Below, in pieces: positions 57,276 to 64,000 of a stretch of DNA of 64,000 bases. How positions within the stretch are numbered: the stretch's first letter is position 1; each line of letters starts with the position of its first letter. The notes beneath the pieces are model-generated. The model searched no databases and was not told the origin of the DNA. It saw nothing but the letters and a program-made list of their open reading frames with translations. Origin of the DNA: DASWJZ01 sp963720705 (GTDB lineage Bacteria > Pseudomonadota > Alphaproteobacteria > Rhizobiales > Afifellaceae); contig CAVRGJ010000005.1 of the NCBI GenBank assembly GCA_963720705.1, positions 620,001-684,000 on the forward strand, in the 5' to 3' direction. Position numbers and translations under genes: made by a program.

Positions 57276-58271
57276 ATGAGCGTTCTCGTTACCGGTGGCG
57301 CCGGCTATATCGGGAGCCACATGGTCTGCGAGCTTGTCGACCGCGACGAGCGCGTCGTCGTTCTCGACGATCTTTCAACCGGATTCGATTGGGCGGTGGC
57401 GCGCGAAGCCGAGCTCGTCATCGGCGACGTTGGCGACCGTGTGCTGCTCGACCGGCTGATGCGGAGCCGCGCGATCGAGACGGTGATGCATTTTGCCGGC
57501 TCGGTCGTGGTGCCGGACTCCGTCGCCGATCCGCTCGGCTATTATCTGAACAACACGGTGAAGTCGCGCGAGCTGATTGCGGCGGCGGTGACGAACGGCG
57601 TCACCCGCTTCGTGTTCTCCTCGACTGCGGCGGTCTACGGTGCACCGGAGACGATTCCGGTCGTCGAGGAGACGCCGCTCGACCCGATGTCACCCTACGG
57701 CGCCTCTAAGGCGATGACGGAGCGCATGCTTGCCGATTCCGACGCAGCCTATGGGCTCCGCTCGGTCGTGCTTCGCTACTTTAACGTCGCAGGCGCCGAT
57801 CCGCACGGCCGCACCGGCCAGTCGACGCGCGGCGCGACGCACATCCTGAAGGCCGCAATCGAGGCGGCGACCGGTCAGCGCGACCACGTCGCCGTGTTCG
57901 GCACCGACTACGACACGCCCGACGGCACCGGCGTTCGCGACTACATCCACGTCACCGACCTCGTCCGCGCCCACGCCGCGGCGCTCGATCATCTGCGCGC
58001 CGGCGGCGAGAGCCTGGTCTTGAACTGCGGCTACGGCCGCGGCTACTCAGTGCTCGAGCTTCTCGACGCCGTGCAGCGCGCCTGCGGACGCCCGCTCGAC
58101 ATTCGCCCGCGCGCCCGCCGCCCCGGCGACGTGCCGGCAATGGTCGCCTCCGCCGACAAGATCCGGAATACCTTCGACTGGACGCCGCAATACGACGACC
58201 TCGACACGATCGTCGCACACGCGCTCGCCTGGGAAACGCAGCTCCTGGAGAAGCGCAAGGCGGCGGCCTGA
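57276..58271 (+). CDS. galE: UDP-glucose 4-epimerase
   Basis: Interconverts UDP-glucose and UDP-galactose, 331 residues from ATG 57276. The Rossmann motif is GGAGYIGS (7-14), the catalytic Ser in FSSTAAVYG and YGASK (Y141, K145) complete the active site. A GTG at 57258 in frame would add six residues; ATG 57276 gives the conserved SVLVTGGAGYIG start. It is divergent from galU. Confidence 0.95.
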   Translation: MSVLVTGGAGYIGSHMVCELVDRDERVVVLDDLSTGFDWAVAREAELVIGDVGDRVLLDRLMRSRAIETVMHFAGSVVVPDSVADPLGYYLNNTVKSRELIAAAVTNGVTRFVFSSTAAVYGAPETIPVVEETPLDPMSPYGASKAMTERMLADSDAAYGLRSVVLRYFNVAGADPHGRTGQSTRGATHILKAAIEAATGQRDHVAVFGTDYDTPDGTGVRDYIHVTDLVRAHAAALDHLRAGGESLVLNCGYGRGYSVLELLDAVQRACGRPLDIRPRARRPGDVPAMVASADKIRNTFDWTPQYDDLDTIVAHALAWETQLLEKRKAAA

Positions 58272-58377
58272 GCCAATTTAACGGTTAACGAACCCTTTCC
58301 ACTTCCCGGCTCATCATATCCTCGCCCAATTCGCCGGCCCTAATTGTGGCCGGCCGAGCGCACGGGAAGGGGAGACT

Positions 58378-59601
58378 ATGCGGCCGTTCGCACGTCTGTT
58401 CGCCATCATGTTCCTCAGTTTTGCCCTGATCGGCGGGCCGCTCGCCGGGTCCGGCCGCGCCGACGCGGGCTTCGACCGATGGGTGCAAAATTTTTGGCCG
58501 ACAGCGAAAGCGGCCGGCATCTCCCGTGCGATCTACGACGCGGCGTTTAAGGGCGTGACGCCCGACCCTGAGGTTCTCGACAAGGCGCACTACCAGCCGG
58601 AATTCGCGACGCCGCTCTGGCAGTACGTGGTGACGCGCGTCTCGGAGGAGCGCGTCGCGACCGGCCGCGACATGCTGCGCCAGTACAAGGCGCTGCTCGA
58701 CCGAATCGAGAGCCGCTACGGCGTCGACCGGCACATCGTCGTGGCGATCTGGGGTATGGAATCGACCTACGGCGAGGTGCTCTCCGATCCGACTGTCGTG
58801 AAGAGCGTCGTGCGCTCGCTCGCAACGCTCGCTTACGCCGATCCGCCACGCGCGAAATTCGGCCGGCAGCAGCTCATCGCGGCGCTCAAGATCCTGCAGC
58901 ACGGCGACATCTCCGTCGCCGGCCTCACCGGCTCCTGGGCCGGCGCCATGGGCCACACCCAGTTCATCCCCACCACCTACCAGGCTTATGCCGTCGATTT
59001 CGACGGCGACGGGCGGCGCGACATGTGGAACTCGCCGGCCGATGCTCTCGCCTCCACCGCCAACTATCTGAAGAAGGCGGGATGGATATCAGGTGCGACC
59101 TGGGGCTACGAAGTGACGCTCCCGGCGCATTTCAACTACAAGCTCTCCAGAGACGGCAGGTCGCGGAAGCTCAGCGAATGGACACGTCTCGGCGTCGCGC
59201 GCGCTGAAGGAAAGCAGTTCCCGCGGCCGGGCGACAACGCCGTCCTGATCGCGCCTGCCGGTGCCGACGGGCCGGCGTTTCTGATGCTTCGCAACCACTT
59301 CGTGATCAAGCGCTACAACAATTCCACCGCCTACGCGCTCGCCGTCGGACATCTCGCCGATCGGCTGATGGGCGGCGGGGATTTCGTGCATCCATGGCCG
59401 AACGGCGAGCGACCGCTGACGCAGTCGGAGATGCAGGAATTGCAGCGACATCTCGCCGAAGCCGGCTATTATGACGGCGAGATCGACGGCAAGCTCGGGC
59501 CGGCGTCACGCGCGGCGATTCGTGCCTATCAAAGCGGCCGGGGCATCACCGCGGACGGCTTCGGGGGTCTGCAGCTGCTGCAAACATTGCGCAGCGGCTG
59601 A
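58378..59601 (+). CDS. Lytic murein transglycosylase, MltB-type
   Basis: A periplasmic lytic transglycosylase of 407 residues that cleaves peptidoglycan with 1,6-anhydro ends. It has a signal peptide (about 1-28, GPLAGSGRADA), an SLT_2 (MltB) domain with catalytic E128 in WGMESTYGE and the GAMGHTQFIPTTY segment near 195, and a C-terminal peptidoglycan-binding domain (about 345-405, AEAGYYDGEIDGKLGPASR). It lies 21 bases before the DUF459 gene, an arrangement known in related bacteria. Confidence 0.93.
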   Translation: MRPFARLFAIMFLSFALIGGPLAGSGRADAGFDRWVQNFWPTAKAAGISRAIYDAAFKGVTPDPEVLDKAHYQPEFATPLWQYVVTRVSEERVATGRDMLRQYKALLDRIESRYGVDRHIVVAIWGMESTYGEVLSDPTVVKSVVRSLATLAYADPPRAKFGRQQLIAALKILQHGDISVAGLTGSWAGAMGHTQFIPTTYQAYAVDFDGDGRRDMWNSPADALASTANYLKKAGWISGATWGYEVTLPAHFNYKLSRDGRSRKLSEWTRLGVARAEGKQFPRPGDNAVLIAPAGADGPAFLMLRNHFVIKRYNNSTAYALAVGHLADRLMGGGDFVHPWPNGERPLTQSEMQELQRHLAEAGYYDGEIDGKLGPASRAAIRAYQSGRGITADGFGGLQLLQTLRSG

Positions 59602-59622
59602 TTTGGGAACAAAAGGACGCGG

Positions 59623-60882
59623 ATGATCCGGACCGGCGCAGTTTTAGGCCTCGTCCTCGGCTTCGCGACCTTTACCGCCGCGATCGCACCGCCGACGCCG
59701 AGCTTTGCGCAGGACGGCCAGATCGTCGTTGCGCAGAACAACAATCGGCCAGGCTTCTTCCGGCGGCTTTTCGGGGGCATCCGCGAAATCGCCCCGCCGT
59801 CTCCGACATTCAATCCACAGCAGCTCTTCCCCGGCTTCGACAACGGCGCCCCGCGTCAACGGCGCACGCGCGCGCCGGCGGCAGCGCCCGTGCCGCGCGA
59901 GGTCGCGGCGGTGGAGAAGGCAGAGAACGCCAAGCGCGCGATGGTCGTCGGCGACTTCATGGCAAGCGCCCTCGCCAAGGGCCTGGCGGAAGCCTATCGG
60001 GACAACGCCAATGTCGTGGTGATCGACGCGACCAGCGGCTCCTCGGGTCTCGTGCGCAACGACTTCTACGACTGGCCGGCAAAGCTTCCCGGCATCGTGG
60101 AAGACCAGAAGCCGGATGCGATCCTGGTCATGATCGGCGCCAATGACCGGCAAGGCATCCAGACGGATTCCGGTGCACAGGCGTTCGGGACGGATGGCTG
60201 GCGCGCCGCCTATGCCGCGAGGGTCGCCGCCTTCGCCGACGCGCTCAAGGCGACGGGGAAGCCGGTTCTTTGGGCCGGGCTCGTGCCGGTGGCGCCAGCC
60301 GCCATGGCGCGCGACTACAGCGGCTTCAACAGCATCGTGCGCGAGCAGCTGGAGGCCAAGGGACTGCCCTTTATCGACATGTGGAACGGATTTGCCGACG
60401 ACGAAGGCAAATACGTCGACGTCGGCCCCGACGTAGCCGGACAGTCGGTGCAGCTTCGCGCCAGCGACGGCCTGAACTTCACAAAAGCCGGGCAGCGGAA
60501 GCTCGCTTATTTCGTCGAGCAGGAACTGAGCGACATTTTCGGCGGGAACGGACCGCAGATCGCCGCAGCCGACGCCGCCGCGGCGGCGCAGGTCGGGCCG
60601 GACGCGCCGAAGATCGGACCGATGGTGCCGATCGACGCGCTGAACCTTGCCGGCGCGGACGCGCTCTCCTCAAGCGGCGCGGAGCGCGGCAGCGCCGCGG
60701 CGACGATCTCGGCGCGCCTCTCCGATGAGCACCCCGAGCCGCCGCCTGCGGCGCGGGTCGATTCCTACATATGGCCGCCGCGGCCGGCCGCGGCGGCGAA
60801 TGCAGCGGCGCCTGAAGCCGCCGCAGAAACGCCTGAAGCCAGCTCTGCGACGACGCCAGAAGCAGCCGGCTCAGCGCACTGA
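59623..60882 (+). CDS. DUF459 (SGNH-fold) periplasmic protein with degenerate active site
   Basis: A 419-residue secreted protein with a signal peptide ending near PSFAQ (residue 30). The SGNH/GDSL fold is recognisable: VVGDFMASALAKGL (block I), GANDRQ (block III) and DGLNFTKAGQRK (block V). The block I Ser is replaced by Phe and the block V His by Asn, so the classical catalytic pair is missing. The C-terminal 100 residues are Ala/Pro/Glu-rich. It follows the transglycosylase gene. It may bind a glycan rather than cleave it; its stop overlaps the convergent MetE-like gene by 12 bases. Confidence 0.85.
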   Translation: MIRTGAVLGLVLGFATFTAAIAPPTPSFAQDGQIVVAQNNNRPGFFRRLFGGIREIAPPSPTFNPQQLFPGFDNGAPRQRRTRAPAAAPVPREVAAVEKAENAKRAMVVGDFMASALAKGLAEAYRDNANVVVIDATSGSSGLVRNDFYDWPAKLPGIVEDQKPDAILVMIGANDRQGIQTDSGAQAFGTDGWRAAYAARVAAFADALKATGKPVLWAGLVPVAPAAMARDYSGFNSIVREQLEAKGLPFIDMWNGFADDEGKYVDVGPDVAGQSVQLRASDGLNFTKAGQRKLAYFVEQELSDIFGGNGPQIAAADAAAAAQVGPDAPKIGPMVPIDALNLAGADALSSSGAERGSAAATISARLSDEHPEPPPAARVDSYIWPPRPAAAANAAAPEAAAETPEASSATTPEAAGSAH

Positions 60883-61908
60883 TTCCACCTCGCGGCGGAC
60901 GATCGCAGCGCCGTCCACCATCGCCCGCATCTTCCCGAAGGCGACGTCGCGCGGCAGGTATTTCATGCCGCAATCGGGCGCCACCACGATCTTCTCCGCG
61001 GGCACGAAAGGAAGCGCGCGACGGATGCGCTCCGCTACCGTCTCCGGCGTCTCGACCGTCACGTCGGAGAGATCGATCACGCCGAGTATGATCGTCTTGC
61101 CGGGAAGCGTCTTCAGCACCGACGTGTCGAGCTTCGACTGTGCCGTCTCGATCGATATCTGGTCGAGCGGCGTGTCGGCGAACTCGGGCAGGAACGAATA
61201 GCCCTCCGGGCGGACGTGGATGATCGCGGCGTAGCCGAAGCAGATGTGGAGGGCCTTCGTGCCGGTGACGCCGTCGAGCGCGCGCTGCAATGCCTTCAGG
61301 CCGTATTGGCGCGCCTTCTCCGGCCGCGCCTGCATGTAAGGCTCGTCGATCTGCACGATGTCGGCGCCGGCGGCGAAGAGGTCCTTGATCTCCTCGTTCA
61401 CGGCTGCGGCGTAGTCGAGCGCCAGCTCTTCCTCGCTGTCGTAGAAGTCGTTCTGCGCCTGCTGCGACATGGTGAAGGGGCCAGGCACGGTCATCTTCAC
61501 CATGCGGCCGGTGTTCTTCTTCAGGAATTCGAGATCGCGCACTTCGACGGCGTGCTTGCGCCTGACCTTGCCGGCGACGCGCGGCACCGGGTTCGGGTGG
61601 CCGGAGCGGTCGAGCGCAGTGCCGGGGTTGTCGAGATCGACGCCTTCGAGCGCGGTCGCGAAGCGGTTCGAGTAGCTCTCGCGCCGCATCTCGCCGTCGG
61701 TGATGATGTCGAGCCCGGCACGCTCCTGGTCACGGATGGCAAGGAGCGTGGCGTCGTCTTGTGCCTCGTCCAAGAATTCCGGCGCTACCCGCCAGAGTTC
61801 CTTCGCACGCACGCGCGGGGGGAAGCGCCCGGCGAGCTTCTTGCGGTCGATCAGCCAGTCGGGCTGCGCATAAGAGCCGACAAGCGATGTCGGAAAGAGC
61901 TTCGGCAT
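60871..61908 (-). CDS. MetE C-terminal-like methyltransferase (cobalamin-independent methionine synthase family)
   Basis: A 345-residue protein matching the catalytic half of MetE, without the N-terminal barrel. Zinc-site residues are visible as HICFGYA (His and Cys) and VAPDCGMKYLP (Cys), and the DIVQIDEPYM segment near 165 holds Asp/Glu for the homocysteine or folate site. Such core-MetE proteins may transfer methyl groups from other donors. The start is ATG 61908. It converges on the DUF459 gene and lies 146 bases upstream of gltD's end. Activity as methionine synthase is not certain. Confidence 0.85.
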   Translation of the reverse strand: MPKLFPTSLVGSYAQPDWLIDRKKLAGRFPPRVRAKELWRVAPEFLDEAQDDATLLAIRDQERAGLDIITDGEMRRESYSNRFATALEGVDLDNPGTALDRSGHPNPVPRVAGKVRRKHAVEVRDLEFLKKNTGRMVKMTVPGPFTMSQQAQNDFYDSEEELALDYAAAVNEEIKDLFAAGADIVQIDEPYMQARPEKARQYGLKALQRALDGVTGTKALHICFGYAAIIHVRPEGYSFLPEFADTPLDQISIETAQSKLDTSVLKTLPGKTIILGVIDLSDVTVETPETVAERIRRALPFVPAEKIVVAPDCGMKYLPRDVAFGKMRAMVDGAAIVRREVESVR

Positions 61909-62054
61909 GGCGTTTCCTCGGAGGTTTTGCGGAGGGTTTTTCTGCATCTTAGCGCGGCTGGGTTTGCGCGAAAGCCCGGCGCCGACGGCGAGCGAGGGAG
62001 CGCGAGTTGTTGCAGCGCGCCGAAGTGCTATCGAAAAAGCCTCGCGCTTGATCC

Positions 62055-63473
62055 TCAGCGCGGCAGCGTCGTCGCACCCATCAGATATTTGTCGACGGCG
62101 TGGGCGGCCTGGCGGCCTTCGCGGATCGCCCACACCACGAGGGACTGGCCGCGGCGCATGTCTCCGGCCGAAAACACTTTTGGGTTCGAGGTCTGGTAGT
62201 CGTCCGTCGTCGCCTTGACGTTGCCGCGCGGGTCGAGGTCGAGACCGAGCTCCTGGATCATCCCCTCGTGCACCGGCGAGACGAAGCCCATGGCGAGGAG
62301 CACGAGGTCGGCCTTGAGTTCGAACTCGGTGCCGGGGACCGGCTTGAACGACGCGTCGGCACGGGCGCAATGCAGCCACTTCACGCGCCCGTCGCGGCCG
62401 GAGAAGTGTGTCGTCACCACGGCGAACTCGCGCTGGGCGCCTTCCTCCTGGCTTGACGAGGTGCGGAGCTTCAATGGCCAGTTCGGCCAGGTCAGGAGCT
62501 TGTCTTCCTTCGCGGGCGGCTGCGGCATGATCTCAAGCTGCGTGACGGTGACCGCGCCCTGGCGGAAGGCGGTACCGATGCAGTCGGAGCCGGTGTCGCC
62601 GCCGCCGATGACGATGACATATTTGCTGTCGGCGGTGATCGGCTCTCCGGCGAGCTGCCTTTCGCCGGACACGCGGCGGTTCTGCTGCGGCAGATAATCC
62701 ATGGCGAAGTGAATACCGCGGAGGTCGCGGCCCTCGATCGGCAAATCGCGGCCCTTCTCGGCGCCGCCGGTTAAGACCACCGCGTCGTGCTCGTCGAGGA
62801 GCGTCTTTGCCTTCAGCGTCACGCCGACATTGGCGCCGTAATGGAAGGTGACGCCCTCCGCCTCCATCTGCTTCACGCGGCGGTCGATGATAGGCTTTTC
62901 CATCTTGAAATCGGGAATGCCATAGCGGAGAAGGCCGCCGGCCTTGGCGTTCTTCTCATAGAGACGCACGTCGTGGCCGGCGCGCGCGAGCTGCTGCGCG
63001 CAGGCCATGCCCGCCGGCCCCGAGCCGATAACGGCGACGCGCTTTCCAGTCTTCATGGCCGGGATTTCCGGCGCGACCCAGCCCTCCTGGAAGCCGCGGT
63101 CGGCGATCGCCGCCTCGATCGTCTTGATCGTCACCGGCTGCTCGATCAGGTTCAGCGTGCACGACGCCTCGCAGGGCGCCGGGCAGACGCGGCCGGTCAC
63201 CTCGGGGAAGTTGTTGGTCGTGTGGAGGTTTTGAAGCGCGCCCTTCCAGTCGCCATTGTAGACGAGGTCGTTCCAGTCGGGGATCTGGTTGTTGACCGGG
63301 CAGCCGGTGTGACAGAACGGAATGCCGCAATCCATGCAGCGCGCCGCCTGCTTCTTTGTCCCGTCCTCGCCGAGCGGGATCATGAACTCGCGGAAATGGC
63401 GCACGCGATCGCCCGCCGGCTCGTAGCGCCGGTCGCTGCGATCGATTTCCAGGAAGCCCGTTACCTTACCCAT
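62055..63473 (-). CDS. gltD: Glutamate synthase (NADPH) small subunit
   Basis: The 472-residue beta subunit of GOGAT, which passes electrons from NADPH to the large subunit. The N-terminal cluster-binding domain has C46, C49, C54 and C58 (CMDCGIPFCHTGCPV), then more Cys near CPAPCEASC. FAD and NADPH sites are GSGPAGMACAQQL (about 150) and GGGDTGSDC (about 290). It lies downstream of gltB on the same strand, with 86 bases between them. Confidence 0.95.
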   Translation of the reverse strand: MGKVTGFLEIDRSDRRYEPAGDRVRHFREFMIPLGEDGTKKQAARCMDCGIPFCHTGCPVNNQIPDWNDLVYNGDWKGALQNLHTTNNFPEVTGRVCPAPCEASCTLNLIEQPVTIKTIEAAIADRGFQEGWVAPEIPAMKTGKRVAVIGSGPAGMACAQQLARAGHDVRLYEKNAKAGGLLRYGIPDFKMEKPIIDRRVKQMEAEGVTFHYGANVGVTLKAKTLLDEHDAVVLTGGAEKGRDLPIEGRDLRGIHFAMDYLPQQNRRVSGERQLAGEPITADSKYVIVIGGGDTGSDCIGTAFRQGAVTVTQLEIMPQPPAKEDKLLTWPNWPLKLRTSSSQEEGAQREFAVVTTHFSGRDGRVKWLHCARADASFKPVPGTEFELKADLVLLAMGFVSPVHEGMIQELGLDLDPRGNVKATTDDYQTSNPKVFSAGDMRRGQSLVVWAIREGRQAAHAVDKYLMGATTLPR

Positions 63474-63559
63474 TCGAAGCGTCCGCGTTCTGAGTCTGGC
63501 GGCAATTCCGTTCTCGTTTCAGTGGGTTTGTTGCAGGCCGCACGGCGACCCGCCTGTTC

Positions 63560-64000
63560 TCACTCCGCCGCCAGCTGCGAACCGATCCGCGCCTGCTCCA
63601 TTTCCCTGAGCGCGCGACGGTACTCGACCGGCATCACCTTCACGAATTTCGGACGATAGTCCGCCCAGTTCTCCATGATGTGACGCGCGCGCCGCGAATT
63701 GGTGTAGCGCCGGTGGTTCTGCAGGAGCATCAGAAGCCGCTCCTCGTCGTGGCTCGACATGTCGGAGGAGACATCGACGCGCCCGTGGAACTCGATGTCG
63801 CCGCCGTGATGATGGAGAAGCTCCATCAGCTCATCCTCTTCCGGCACCGGCTCGAGCTCGACCATCGCGAGATTGCAGCGCGTGGAGAAGCGGCCGTCCT
63901 CGTCGAGCACGTAGGCGATGCCGCCCGACATGCCCGCGGCGAAATTCCGGCCGGTCCTGCCGATGATGACCGCCACGCCGCCGGTCATGTACTCGCAGCC
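63560..64000 (-). CDS. gltB: Glutamate synthase large subunit (partial, C-terminal end)
   Basis: Only the C-terminal part, about 146 residues, lies inside the window; the gene continues beyond the right edge. It shows the alpha-subunit GXGXG-domain end: MTGGVAVIIGRTGRNFAAGMSG split over the domain's glycine-rich turns, then AYVLDEDGRF and the C-terminal NWADYRPKFVKVMPVEY. It is followed by gltD, the usual order. It catalyses glutamate formation from glutamine and 2-oxoglutarate. Confidence 0.93.
   Translation of the reverse strand, partial: GCEYMTGGVAVIIGRTGRNFAAGMSGGIAYVLDEDGRFSTRCNLAMVELEPVPEEDELMELLHHHGGDIEFHGRVDVSSDMSSHDEERLLMLLQNHRRYTNSRRARHIMENWADYRPKFVKVMPVEYRRALREMEQARIGSQLAAE

Noticed and set aside
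1..64000. tRNA, rRNA, transposase, integrase or phage genes
   Set aside because: I looked through the intergenic stretches and coding products and saw none. A covariance-model search could still find small RNAs that cannot be recognised by eye.

Overview
The window is GC-rich, densely coded chromosomal DNA from an alphaproteobacterium, most likely of the order Hyphomicrobiales (Rhizobiales). The evidence is gene order and family content: ftsE-ftsX-plsC opposite a zinc-ribbon gene, hpt and a CpdR-like receiver; a TIGR02302 protein; lysA-lptM-argH opposite tlpA; hbdA-etfA-etfB-cobalamin adenosyltransferase-HIG1-SDR; minCDE; kdsD, galU, an MltB-type transglycosylase, a DUF459 protein and gltDB. 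Two full TTAA-N7-TTAA CtrA boxes, before ftsE and minC, also fit this group. Genus cannot be fixed from the sequence. I see no rRNA, tRNA, CRISPR array, transposase or phage gene.

Layout. 1-9.8 kb: envelope, division and housekeeping genes (DUF2125 protein, ChaC, PlsC, FtsEX, zinc-ribbon protein, Hpt, CpdR-like regulator, TIGR02302 protein, EEP hydrolase). 9.9-13.6 kb: lysine and arginine synthesis and TlpA. 13.6-24.6 kb: DUF899 protein, a membrane diguanylate cyclase, HbdA and EtfAB, a ferredoxin-adenylate cyclase-Rieske fusion, PduO-type adenosyltransferase, a PagL-like lipid A deacylase, HIG1 protein, SDR, AEC transporter and GluQ. 24.6-30.7 kb: amidase and a DUF1007-NicO metal transporter facing a cobalt-type nitrile hydratase operon (PuuD-like amidotransferase, alpha, MAPEG protein, beta, activator). 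30.9-38.1 kb: a TakP-like TRAP transporter, whose large permease gene is frameshifted, and a fused indolepyruvate ferredoxin oxidoreductase. 38.1-41.9 kb: an AbrB-Doc toxin-antitoxin pair, hemH and minCDE. 42-52 kb: SDR, TadG-like VWA protein, PfpI protein, ribose-type ABC importer, SPFH-NfeD pair, KdsD. 52.1-54.7 kb: a loosely packed accessory stretch with small hypothetical genes, a Crp/Fnr regulator and a decayed acyltransferase. 54.8-64 kb: outer-membrane barrel, GalU/GalE, lytic transglycosylase, DUF459 protein, MetE-like protein and glutamate synthase (large subunit cut by the window end).

How the parts may work together. Nitrile hydratase and amidase make a two-step nitrile to amide to acid route, and the metal transporter may handle the cobalt the hydratase needs. 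The 2-oxoacid-type TRAP transporter and the indolepyruvate oxidoreductase lie next to each other and could serve 2-oxo acid uptake and oxidation, although the permease gene is broken as read here. CtrA boxes link ftsEX and minCDE to the cell cycle. The most unusual single gene is the three-domain protein at 18.6-20.0 kb, which carries two different 2Fe-2S centres around a class III cyclase and so looks like a redox- or oxygen-controlled cAMP source.
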